NCBI RefSeq assembly: GCF_937999985.1 | Contig: NZ_CALLDG010000184.1 | Coordinates: 1 to 38,544, forward strand | Length of the DNA: 38,544 nucleotides | Source of the DNA: an uncultured Corynebacterium sp. | Lineage (GTDB): Bacteria > Actinomycetota > Actinomycetes > Mycobacteriales > Mycobacteriaceae | Direction of reading: 5' to 3' | Shown here: one piece after another, positions 1-6,092 of the stretch | Layout: each line of letters starts with the position of its first letter | How positions within the stretch are numbered: the first letter of the stretch is position 1 | Translations under genes and position numbers: made by a program | Notes under the pieces: model-generated | Told to the model about the DNA's origin: nothing | The model's input: the letters and a program-made list of their open reading frames with translations, nothing else | Database searches by the model: none

Positions 1-55
1 AAACGAGAGGTGAGAGCGGATCTTTATGATGCGCCCCAGAGAGGAATCGAACCTC
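1..55. repeat. Attachment core, left copy (tRNA 3' end)
   Basis: These 55 bases recur exactly at 38490-38544. Read on the minus strand they hold a tRNA T-arm (stem AGAGG/CCTCT at 52-56 and 40-44, loop TTCGATT at 45-51), the acceptor 3' strand CTGGGGC (33-39) and a discriminator base; CCA is not encoded. The integrase gene ends 33 bases away, as is usual for phages that integrate at tRNA 3' ends. The tRNA identity cannot be told, because the anticodon arm is not in the window. Confidence 0.85.
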
Positions 56-88
56 TGGCACGACCGTATATATGCAGGATATAGAAGT

Positions 89-1231
89 TTAGTCGGCTTT
101 TTGGCTCATTTTTGGCTCACCCTTGTTCTTTCTTCGGGACCCAGCAGCACGCTGCGCACGACCAATAGCATCAATCACTGAGTCAAGATCTTCGTCAAAA
201 AGACCAGAGTAAATATCCAGCGTCTCCTTCGCACTCGCGTGCCCAAGCTGAGCCTGAACGACCTTTACAGAAGCCCCATTAGAGATAAGCAACGACGCCG
301 CAGTATGCCTCAAATCATGGGGGGTAAGAAAAGAAGGAAAACTACTGTCCTCAGCAACACACGCATCCACAGCAGAATGCCACCACGATCGCTTCGACGG
401 CGTAGTCAAATGCCCACCACCACGCTTCTCCCACAACAGGCAATCAGGACTCTTCCCAGCCATCAGCGGAACCAAAAGCTCAAAAACGGCCGGCGTCGCA
501 GCAATCACACGATCACGACGCCCCTTAGTCGCTCCAACCACAACCCGGCCACCGACAGTCGACGCGGACTTAGTCACCGAAATACGGCCCCGCAAAGGAT
601 TCACATCACCAACCGTCAAACCCACAGCCTCGCCCCAACGGCAACCAGACGTGCCCAACAACCAAACCAACGCCTTCTTATCGTCCGAGCACTTCGACGC
701 CAGAGCCTCCAACTGCTCCAAAGACAAGAACACCTGCTTCGGCCGCTTCCGCGCCGGGCAGTGCACGGCAGTAGCCGGATTTATACTGAGGCGTTTGTTG
801 GTGACGGCAAGATCGAGCAACCCGCGGATAACACCTAGGCAGCGTTCGACGATAGTGACGGATCTATTCTCAGACAGGTCTACTATCCAGGTCTGTAGTT
901 GCTCGGTGGTGATTTGACTAATAGACGTTAATCCCCAGCGGGGTTTGACGTGGGTGCGCCAGGCAGAGTCTAGTGGCTTCCATGTTGAGGTACCGTGGCG
1001 CATTTTCTTGATTGCTATCCATGGATCCCATAGCTCGGATAGGGGGATGTTGGACAGAGCGGGATCTACCCATGTGCCTTTTCTTTGTGCGACGCCTTGG
1101 TCTTCTATCCAGGCTTGGGCTTCCGCTTTGGTTGGGAAGCCGCGTTTGCGGGTACGTCGGCCATCGGGGCGGGTCCATTGGACTTCCCAGCGTCGCCCGC
1201 TTTTGGTCTTGTATGGGCCGATTGATGCCAT
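89..1231 (-). CDS. int: Tyrosine site-specific integrase
   Basis: This 380-aa phage integrase should recombine attP with the tRNA attB site. The N-terminal ~55 residues form an arm-binding AP2/DUF3596-like domain (GRRWEVQWTRPDGRR...KAEAQAW). A SAM-like core-binding domain follows (about 60-165), then the catalytic domain. Catalytic residues are visible: Arg198 in GCRWGE, probable Lys236, His305 and Arg308 in HDLRHT, His331 in LGH, and nucleophile Tyr341. The ATG at 1231 is chosen because GAGGAG lies 8 bases before it; the longer reading frame has no such site. The C-terminus (EPKMSQK) is encoded by the arm-site repeats. Its stop is close to the att core. Confidence 0.96.
   Translation of the reverse strand: MASIGPYKTKSGRRWEVQWTRPDGRRTRKRGFPTKAEAQAWIEDQGVAQRKGTWVDPALSNIPLSELWDPWIAIKKMRHGTSTWKPLDSAWRTHVKPRWGLTSISQITTEQLQTWIVDLSENRSVTIVERCLGVIRGLLDLAVTNKRLSINPATAVHCPARKRPKQVFLSLEQLEALASKCSDDKKALVWLLGTSGCRWGEAVGLTVGDVNPLRGRISVTKSASTVGGRVVVGATKGRRDRVIAATPAVFELLVPLMAGKSPDCLLWEKRGGGHLTTPSKRSWWHSAVDACVAEDSSFPSFLTPHDLRHTAASLLISNGASVKVVQAQLGHASAKETLDIYSGLFDEDLDSVIDAIGRAQRAAGSRRKNKGEPKMSQKAD
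99..119. other. Left integrase arm-type sites (two direct repeats)
   Basis: The decamer TTTTGGCTCA occurs at 99-108 and 110-119, 11 bp apart, inside the last codons of the integrase gene. The same decamer occurs at 38392-38401 and 38403-38412, with a partial copy at 38381-38390, again at 11-bp spacing. Matching short direct repeats on both sides of an att core are the typical layout of arm sites bound by the N-terminal domain of tyrosine integrases. The role is inferred from position and repetition. Confidence 0.65.
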
Positions 1232-1299
1232 GGTGTAGACTCCTCGTGTATCCCATTTCAAACAAGTCGAGCTGTTTATTATGGGGGTTTTGCATAAGC

Positions 1300-1337
1300 G
1301 GGCGCTGTCTAATTGGTGTTGGGCAGCGCCCGTTTTT
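1300..1337 (+). terminator. Hairpin with U-run, plus-facing
   Basis: GGGCGCTG (1300-1307) pairs with CAGCGCCC (1324-1331), followed by GTTTTTG on the plus strand. The stop codon of the DUF3800 gene lies in the hairpin. On the minus strand the stem is not followed by U residues, so it would mainly stop plus-strand transcription running antisense into the DUF3800 and upstream genes. It may also protect the 3' end of the minus transcript. Confidence 0.6.
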
Positions 1338-2238
1338 GATTTCGGAAAGTTGCAGCTCGCACTCGTTCTAGTTTTTCCATGTTTTCTTGGGTTAATGGAC
1401 TGCCTTGAATTGCTTCAAACAACGGTCGCTCTGAGTTGAGAATTTGAGAGTGGTTGAGATCGTCGATGGCTCTTTGGTGTAGACGTAGTTTTGACTCGTA
1501 GGTGAATAACCCGCGAGCTGCTTTTAATGGCTGTGATTTGGGTACCCAGTGGTAGCGGGAATCTTGGACGAGCTGGTACTCAATTGCTCGTTTGGCAAGC
1601 GCGCAAATCCAATCGGCGAATTGAATATTGGTCGACAACTCGCTGTCGATATGCATAGGTGGTTCAACGATGCGTCGCATTTCCCGATAGTCGGATGCCC
1701 TGCCTAGGATATGGGCATACATGGTTGGTAACCGTTGAATTCGGGATTTTTCGTTGATTTGGTCCATCATGACGAGGACGTTTGAATCGTGGTCGTCGGC
1801 ATGGCGTGCGATGCGGTTAAGGGTTTCGCGCATCGCTGTTTCCTCACGTTCTTTGAACTCTGTTTGGCCGCAATTTGTTTCTTTAGGACTTCCGGTTGGC
1901 TTTTCTTCTGCGTAGTAGAAGAGGTTGCCGTTGAGCTGCCGGAGCTTCTTCATGAGCGTTCCGAGGAGGCGTAGATTCTGTGGGCGTTCTTCGGCAACTA
2001 ATGCGTAGAGGAGATCGGAGCCCTTTTTCTCCCAGCGGCCGGGGTCTGTGTCGGATGGAATCTCGTTGCGGAAGAACTCTTTTTTGCGTTCTGCGAAGTA
2101 TGCGCCTAGTTCTCGAGCGTTTTCCTCTGGGATGATAAATCCCCCATAGCCGAAGGCTGGACTGTCGCTGAAGCGTCGGTGCCCAGGGTGAATGAAGGCC
2201 CCTGTGCTTCCGATTTCATCGATGTACGCGAGTAGCAT
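1309..2238 (-). CDS. DUF3800-family protein (predicted nuclease fold)
   Basis: This 309-aa protein opens with MLLAYIDEIGSTG and then a GYGGFIIPEE segment, the signature of DUF3800 (YxDExG followed by a conserved glycine-rich strand). The family is predicted to have an RNase H-like fold with acidic residues in the first strand; here Asp7 and Glu8 fit. It is common in phages and in defence neighbourhoods, but its reaction is not established. The ATG at 2238 is chosen because GGAGGA lies 10 bases upstream; an upstream ATG at 2256 is possible. A terminator hairpin (2259-2300) sits directly before the start, so expression may be attenuated. It is probably expressed from the prophage as accessory cargo. 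Confidence 0.75.
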   Translation of the reverse strand: MLLAYIDEIGSTGAFIHPGHRRFSDSPAFGYGGFIIPEENARELGAYFAERKKEFFRNEIPSDTDPGRWEKKGSDLLYALVAEERPQNLRLLGTLMKKLRQLNGNLFYYAEEKPTGSPKETNCGQTEFKEREETAMRETLNRIARHADDHDSNVLVMMDQINEKSRIQRLPTMYAHILGRASDYREMRRIVEPPMHIDSELSTNIQFADWICALAKRAIEYQLVQDSRYHWVPKSQPLKAARGLFTYESKLRLHQRAIDDLNHSQILNSERPLFEAIQGSPLTQENMEKLERVRAATFRNQKRALPNTN

Positions 2239-2258
2239 GGATTCGTCTTCCTCCATCT

Positions 2259-2300
2259 AAAAAAGCACAGGGACCCAAGTGCTTCCGCACTGGATCCCTG
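2259..2300 (-). terminator. Intrinsic terminator/attenuator before DUF3800
   Basis: On the minus strand CAGGGATCCAGTGC (2287-2300) pairs with GCACTTGGGTCCCTG (2268-2282) around a GGAA loop: 14 pairs with one bulged base. TGCTTTTTT follows. It ends the HTH-ImmA operon, but lies only about 20 bases before the DUF3800 start, between the candidate promoter at 2354-2382 and that gene. It can therefore act as an attenuator. Confidence 0.8.
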
Positions 2301-2353
2301 GAGTTGCTGCCCTGGGTATTCTTGCTTGCGCTCAACCCTGGCTCACACTGGCG

Positions 2354-2382
2354 ATAGTACCGCCTGTTCTGGTTTCGCACAA
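2354..2382 (-). promoter_or_regulatory. Candidate promoter for the DUF3800 gene
   Basis: Minus-strand TTGTGC (2377-2382) and TACTAT (2354-2359) are separated by 17 bases. This is a moderate match to sigma-70 type promoters. The transcript would carry a leader of about 100 bases ending in the hairpin at 2259-2300. Confidence 0.4.
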
Positions 2383-2454
2383 TTAGGGGTGTTGCCGTGT
2401 CCTGGTATCCAGTCCTGAAATTCGTAACAGAGACATGGGGCTGAAGCAGGGTGG

Positions 2455-3495
2455 TTAGTCGGTATCAAAAAGTTGAATGACATCGGCTTCCTTGCCTGTT
2501 TTGGGTTCATCCGGTGCAGGGGAAAGGGCGGGGAGTATCTCGTCGGTGGTAGGTATCTCTGCTGTGCGTTCGACTGCGATTCTGACGGGTTCGTTAGTTC
2601 TCCAGCCGCGTGAACTGAGTTGGATACTTAAGGAGCGGTAGCGCTCTGGTGTGATGATTTTGAGTTCTTTTGCACGTCGGATTAGTGCTTGGATTGAGAC
2701 TGCGTATTTTGCTTTTACTTGTGCGTACCCTTCGAGCGTGAGGTGCGGGGAGAGGTGTTTCTCTGCGGCTGTTTTCGGCATGAGGAACGCTCCGGCGAAG
2801 AGGTTGGCTTCGGCTTCTCGTACTTTCTCGGAGCCTGGCCGGATTTGAGTGTGCATGACTAGGTGGCCGAGTTCGTGTGCGCGGGTGAATCGAACTCGGC
2901 CGCCGTCTGTTTTTTCTGTAGTTGCGATGGCGCCGCGGCCTTCAGCGGTGAGGGTGGGGCTGGATAGGCCGTCAATGCTGGAGAGGTCAACGAGGGTGTT
3001 TTCTAGCGTGATGACGGGTATGCCTGCTCTCTCGAGTGCTCGGGTGACGTTTGGTACGGGGCCGTCGCTGGGGAGGTTGAGGGTTCGCCGTGTCTGTTGA
3101 GCAATCTCCTCGATCTGTTCAATTGGGAGGGCTGTAGACCTGTCCTCGAGGTTGGGGTAAGCCAGGTCGATAGGCGGGATAGTCGAGTAGTGGGCGAATG
3201 CGTTTCGCTCAAGTTCCGCGAATGTTACGCGGGCTGCGTCTTGGACATACGCAGGGATTTTCTTTGTGCGGAAGTTTAGTGAACCGGAGCCGTATTCGAC
3301 GGGGGGAGCAGCGAAGAATTTTGGAGAGACCCCAAAGACGTAGCACGCCTTCATTGCAGTAGAGTCCGCAGGCTTTCGTCCGCGTTCAACGGCAGACAGG
3401 AATGGCTGAGGAATCTGGAGCTGCTCAGCGAAGTCTTTTTGTGTCATGCCTCGAAGTTGTCGCAAATCTCGGAGGCGAGAACCTTTATTCTGCAT
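2455..3495 (-). CDS. HTH (XRE) - ImmA/IrrE metalloprotease fusion
   Basis: This 346-aa protein combines an XRE-type helix-turn-helix (residues about 5-60, LRDLRQLRGMTQKDFAEQL) with an ImmA/IrrE zinc-peptidase domain. The zinc site is HELGH (207-211), followed by the usual REAEANLFAGAFLMP stretch (226-240), whose Glu is the expected third ligand. Family members of this long form regulate or activate partner genes by DNA binding and proteolysis. The start codon overlaps the stop of the 208-aa gene by 11 bases, so translation is probably coupled and the two form an operon. The pairing of an HTH-ImmA protein with a small unknown partner recalls the RosmerTA-type defence/toxin-antitoxin pairs, but the partner was not recognised by sequence. 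Confidence 0.88.
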   Translation of the reverse strand: MQNKGSRLRDLRQLRGMTQKDFAEQLQIPQPFLSAVERGRKPADSTAMKACYVFGVSPKFFAAPPVEYGSGSLNFRTKKIPAYVQDAARVTFAELERNAFAHYSTIPPIDLAYPNLEDRSTALPIEQIEEIAQQTRRTLNLPSDGPVPNVTRALERAGIPVITLENTLVDLSSIDGLSSPTLTAEGRGAIATTEKTDGGRVRFTRAHELGHLVMHTQIRPGSEKVREAEANLFAGAFLMPKTAAEKHLSPHLTLEGYAQVKAKYAVSIQALIRRAKELKIITPERYRSLSIQLSSRGWRTNEPVRIAVERTAEIPTTDEILPALSPAPDEPKTGKEADVIQLFDTD

Positions 3496-4111
3496 CTTCC
3501 TGGTTTTCTAGTGTGAAGTCGTAGTCGTAGTCGTTCGGGTCGAATGCTGCTTCTGGGATTATGAGGTGCTCTGGGCCATGTAGCGGCGCCATGAAGTCAG
3601 CTTTGCCTTCTCGGAGCTTGGTTCCGGGTTGGGTTCGGACGGCTGTCAGTTCGATGGGTCCGATTGGGTTCAGGTCCTGGTCGAATTTCGGGGTGCGCCA
3701 TGCGATTCCGACGGTGCCTGGGTCTGTGCTGTCGATAGGGAATAGGCCTTCGACGTCGGCTATCGTAGGGTCTTGGGCCAGTCCGGGGATCTGTGGCGTT
3801 GTAGCTCGTTGGTTGATGCTGGTTAGTCGGATGAGGCGAATTTCCATTCCGGAGGTGGTCTCTCGTAGAACCACTGGGTTCATGTTCTTGTGGGCTTGCT
3901 CGTCGAGTTCGAAGCCGTGGATAGGGTTCGCTCGAAAGTAATCGAATACGATTGCGCGCACCATCGCTGAGAGGAGCTGTTTCCGGTCGGAGTCAAGCGG
4001 TCGTAACGGGGTATTGCGGGCCGCTACTCCGCAGGCGTAGGTAAGGGCATCTTGGAAAGGCTGGTAGATGGGGCCGAGAAGCTCGAGAAGCTGTTCACGG
4101 TTGGGACGCAT
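3485..4111 (-). CDS. Unknown protein, partner of the HTH-ImmA protein
   Basis: This is a 208-aa soluble protein that I do not recognise. It starts MRPNREQLLELLGPIYQPFQDAL, has a helical N-terminal half, and a C-terminal half rich in strands and turns that ends in an acidic tail. No membrane segment or signal peptide is visible. A good ribosome-binding site (GGAGG, 7 bases before ATG) and its own promoter region (4126-4184) make it the first gene of the operon with the HTH-ImmA gene. By analogy with two-gene HTH-ImmA modules it could be the effector or toxin whose activity or level the protease controls. That is inference from layout only. Confidence 0.8.
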   Translation of the reverse strand: MRPNREQLLELLGPIYQPFQDALTYACGVAARNTPLRPLDSDRKQLLSAMVRAIVFDYFRANPIHGFELDEQAHKNMNPVVLRETTSGMEIRLIRLTSINQRATTPQIPGLAQDPTIADVEGLFPIDSTDPGTVGIAWRTPKFDQDLNPIGPIELTAVRTQPGTKLREGKADFMAPLHGPEHLIIPEAAFDPNDYDYDFTLENQEDAE

Positions 4112-4125
4112 GGATAAACCTCCGA

Positions 4126-4184
4126 TGTTTCAATTATGGGGATATTATACACCGGTAGGTTATAGTTTTCTCAAGTATGAAACA
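4126..4184 (-). promoter_or_regulatory. Promoter and inverted-repeat operator of the 208-aa/HTH-ImmA operon
   Basis: A consensus minus-strand TATAAT lies at 4144-4149, with TTGAGA at 4169-4174 (19-base spacer, slightly long). The arms TGTTTCA (4126-4132) and TGAAACA (4178-4184) form an exact inverted repeat enclosing the promoter. They are a natural candidate for autoregulation by the operon's own HTH protein. Confidence 0.55.
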
Positions 4185-4218
4185 TTTAATTCCGAAACGC
4201 CTTATTGCTTCATGAGTC

Positions 4219-4674
4219 TCACAGTTCGTCGACGTTGCCGCCGTTGACTTCGGTGAACTGTCGACTTAATTGTTTCTGTCTTTCGTATGTGTCTCGCCAG
4301 ACAGCGAGTAGGTGGGTAGTGACGCCGAGTTCACGGGCGATAGCCCCGGGGTGTGGCCCGTAGATCGCTTCCGCTGTGGCGTATTCGGCGTGAGAAATGA
4401 GAAGTTCGGCTGCTAATTGGTCGGCTGCGCGTTCTGCTCTGGCATCGAAATGCGGGTTACCGGTTGGAGTATCGCCCCTGATGGCGTGTGCCAACTCGTG
4501 GGCTAGGGTGCACCGCCTGTTTATGGAGCCCAGTGTGGGGTCGAGCAGGATTGTCTGGCGGTGGTGGATGTATCCGCCGAGATCACCAGGGCGAAGCGAC
4601 CTGCGGTAGTCGTCTTCCACGGTGATTCCCATGGATTCGGCGAGTTGTTCAAGCTCCGTCTCCGTAATCGTCAT
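4219..4674 (-). CDS. ImmA-like zinc metalloprotease
   Basis: This 151-aa single-domain ImmA/IrrE peptidase has the zinc motif HELAH (59-63) and a downstream RAERAADQLAAELLI segment (79-93) that supplies the third ligand. ImmA of ICEBs1-type elements cleaves the cognate repressor after a damage or quorum signal. Here the gene overlaps the end of the HTH repressor gene by 26 bases, the same repressor-protease arrangement. I therefore infer that it inactivates the repressor at 4649-5134 during induction. It has no DNA-binding domain, unlike the second ImmA-type protein in this genome (2455-3495). Confidence 0.88.
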   Translation of the reverse strand: MTITETELEQLAESMGITVEDDYRRSLRPGDLGGYIHHRQTILLDPTLGSINRRCTLAHELAHAIRGDTPTGNPHFDARAERAADQLAAELLISHAEYATAEAIYGPHPGAIARELGVTTHLLAVWRDTYERQKQLSRQFTEVNGGNVDEL

Positions 4675-5134
4675 CGCCCTCCTCTGGTTCTGGGGTGCCG
4701 CGCTTCGCGACGTAGTCCAGATGTGTATCAGCCGGGGCGGATTGGGTGTTCGAACGGTGTGCGTCGAGGTTGGTGACGGGTGCGTCTACGTTTTCGTAGT
4801 CGATGGCTTCGCCGGTGGGGTCTCCGAATAGGTACAGTGCTTCCGGGTCGGAGCGACGTATGATCTCGTCGAGCAATTGCTGGTTGCTCGCTTTGCGTAG
4901 TGCGAAGGGGATTCCTACGCCGTCTGTTTCCCATTCGTTGAGGTATCCGGTTTGGATTAGTCCGGTGACGGGGGAGCGGTTGTAGCCGCGGCACAGCGCT
5001 ATCACCATCTCGGGGCGAAGACTGCCGCGCGATAGTTGTCGGGAGAGTGTGGATTCAGCCATTCCTGATTTGGCTGATGCAGTGCGCTGTGAGTCGTCGC
5101 CGATTAGCTCTAAAAGCCATTCGTTAAAGTCCAT
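4649..5134 (-). CDS. Helix-turn-helix immunity repressor
   Basis: This 161-aa protein has an N-terminal HTH (residues about 15-45, SQRTASAKSGMAESTLSRQL) and an acidic C-terminal tail (EPEEGDDDYGDGA). Its position next to the divergent early promoter and before an ImmA-like protease gene marks it as the lysogeny repressor. The ATG at 5134 is preferred over the TTG at 5152, since neither has a ribosome-binding site. A possible -10 (TACCCT, 5141-5146) with TTGCGA (5164-5169) 17 bases upstream would start the mRNA at or next to the ATG, giving a leaderless message. Heptamer sites in 5156-5253 are likely operators. Confidence 0.85.
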   Translation of the reverse strand: MDFNEWLLELIGDDSQRTASAKSGMAESTLSRQLSRGSLRPEMVIALCRGYNRSPVTGLIQTGYLNEWETDGVGIPFALRKASNQQLLDEIIRRSDPEALYLFGDPTGEAIDYENVDAPVTNLDAHRSNTQSAPADTHLDYVAKRGTPEPEEGDDDYGDGA

Positions 5135-5140
5135 GACTTG

Positions 5141-5169
5141 AGGGTATTGCAAAGTGTAGTCAGTCGCAA
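5141..5169 (-). promoter_or_regulatory. Candidate repressor promoter (leaderless)
   Basis: On the minus strand, TTGCGA (5164-5169) and TACCCT (5141-5146) lie 17 bases apart. The last base of the -10 is 7 bases from the A of the repressor ATG (5134), so transcription would begin at the start codon. The match to the -10 consensus is only of the TANNNT type. Confidence 0.4.
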
Positions 5170-5253
5170 TATCTGCAGCAGAAGAGCCTGTAAGGGGGTG
5201 ACTACGGGGGAGTGGGTGTAACTACGAGCTTGCAAGGCGTGGCAATTGACTAC
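5156..5253. promoter_or_regulatory. Switch operators: TGACTAC heptamers
   Basis: TGACTAC occurs at 5199-5205 and 5247-5253, TAACTAC at 5219-5225, and the inverse GTAGTCA at 5156-5162. One copy overlaps the -10 of the rightward promoter, and the inverse copy lies in the repressor promoter spacer. Four related half-sites within 100 bases of a divergent repressor region are best explained as binding sites for the repressor or the Cro-like protein. Confidence 0.6.
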
Positions 5254-5258
5254 ATAAT
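5230..5258 (+). promoter_or_regulatory. Early rightward promoter
   Basis: TTGCAA (5230-5235), a 17-base spacer and CATAAT (5253-5258) form a good sigma-70 type promoter. The operator heptamer at 5247-5253 overlaps the spacer and the first -10 base, which would allow steric repression. It drives the genes from 5313 onward. Confidence 0.65.
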
Positions 5259-5312
5259 GAAATCACCGGTGCGGGGAAGCGCTGGAAAGAAACTTTCAGA
5301 GGAGGGAAACCC

Positions 5313-5552
5313 ATGATGGACACCATCTCGGCACCACGCTTTCGGGTTCGCCCAGGCGTACTAGACCACATCATGCGCACTCGACGCCTACAGACCGAAG
5401 AACAACTCGCAGCAGCACTCGGAACGACCGTAGACCGACTGGAAGATATGCGCGCAGGCGCTCCAGTCACCGCCCGAATGGCGCTACACATCGCAACATT
5501 GCAAGGCGACGGCGATTTCATCGCTGGATACTGCGAGCCAATCGCGGCATAA
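5313..5552 (+). CDS. Small Cro-like HTH protein
   Basis: This 79-aa protein has a probable helix-turn-helix at about 25-50 (TEEQLAAALGTTVDRLEDMR) and is the first gene after the early promoter. AGGAGGG lies 7 bases before the ATG. Position and size fit a Cro-type regulator that competes with the repressor for the heptamer operators. The fold is inferred from the residue pattern; no close relative is recognised. Confidence 0.75.
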   Translation: MMDTISAPRFRVRPGVLDHIMRTRRLQTEEQLAAALGTTVDRLEDMRAGAPVTARMALHIATLQGDGDFIAGYCEPIAA

Positions 5553-5562
5553 GAAAAGCCGC

Positions 5563-5622
5563 GCCGGGCACTGGGGAAGGTGCCAGGCAACAACCGTCGA
5601 CAAACGAAAGGAGGAAATAGAG
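5563..5622 (+). promoter_or_regulatory. Leader hairpin element, copy 1
   Basis: GCCGGGCACT (5563-5572) pairs with GGTGCCAGGC around a short GGGAA-type loop, with one mismatch. CAACCGTCGACAAACG and an AGGAGG ribosome-binding site follow, then ATG at 5623. A second copy lies at 6031-6092, with paired differences in the stem. The arrangement resembles start-associated repeat sequences of some mycobacteriophages, but the sequence is different. Confidence 0.6.
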
Positions 5623-6003
5623 ATGTGCGAGAACAAAAAGGAATGTCCCACCGCGCGAATGCTGCGAGTACCGCAGTCGACGCGATGGGACAGTGACCTA
5701 GTCGACAGGATGTTCGCCGACCTGCCGTTCAAGCCATGCGATACGTCGCTCCAATCCAGCAATCGTGTGGACGACTTCTTGAAGCGAACGGTCAACGTGG
5801 CTGAAAAAGACCCCGGCTGGATTGGTCTCACTCTGCTTAACGGATTCATCCCGAACCTTCGCAAGCAGAACAACCAAATCAGCCGAATCATTCAGCCCAG
5901 CCTGACGAAGAGCAAACTCTACGTCTTCATTGCTGTAACCGTGTGGGCGGCTATCTGGATTCTCCATCGGAAATCACCTCCCTTCCGGGGAAGCGTCCCC
6001 TGA
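5623..6003 (+). CDS. Plus-strand reading frame after leader copy 1 (doubtful)
   Basis: An ATG with a near-ideal ribosome-binding site (AGGAGG, 8 bases upstream) opens a 126-codon frame whose end (KLYVFIAVTVWAAIWIL) is hydrophobic. Most of it runs antisense to the better-looking minus-strand gene at 5698-5967, so its later part may be only a shadow. The strong initiation site still suggests that a short plus-strand product is made. No family is recognised. Confidence 0.3.
   Translation: MCENKKECPTARMLRVPQSTRWDSDLVDRMFADLPFKPCDTSLQSSNRVDDFLKRTVNVAEKDPGWIGLTLLNGFIPNLRKQNNQISRIIQPSLTKSKLYVFIAVTVWAAIWILHRKSPPFRGSVP
5698..5967 (-). CDS. Small coiled-coil protein, minus-strand cargo gene
   Basis: This 89-aa protein (MENPDSRPHGYSNEDVEFALRQAG...) ends in a heptad-like helix (VVHTIAGLERRIAWLERQVG), so it probably oligomerises. 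A full-strength ribosome-binding site (GGAGGTGA, 5974-5981) precedes the ATG. It faces against the early rightward operon, as expected of a gene expressed from the prophage independently of lytic transcription. Its function is unknown; exclusion or host-modifying roles are typical of such genes but are not shown here. Confidence 0.7.
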   Translation of the reverse strand: MENPDSRPHGYSNEDVEFALRQAGLNDSADLVVLLAKVRDESVKQSETNPAGVFFSHVDRSLQEVVHTIAGLERRIAWLERQVGEHPVD

Positions 6004-6030
6004 GCAGGAAGTTTATCCAACTGAATAGCT

Positions 6031-6092
6031 GCCCAGTGCTGGGGAAGGTGCTGGGCAGGGCAACCGTCGACAAGCGAAAGGAGGAAGCAGCG
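6031..6092 (+). promoter_or_regulatory. Leader hairpin element, copy 2
   Basis: GCCCAGTGCT (6031-6040) pairs with GGTGCTGGGC (6047-6056) around GGGGAA. CAACCGTCGACAAGCG, AGGAGG and ATG (6093) follow in the same order as copy 1 at 5563-5622. Stem bases that differ from copy 1 are mostly changed in pairs (for example G-C to A-T), which supports a selected RNA structure. Confidence 0.6.

Noticed and set aside
918..1371. Frames on either strand over the integrase start
   Set aside because: They overlap the integrase gene and have no start signals or domain pattern.
5152..5152. TTG start for the repressor adding six residues
   Set aside because: No ribosome-binding site, and it would overlap the promoter -10; ATG 5134 fits a leaderless message better.
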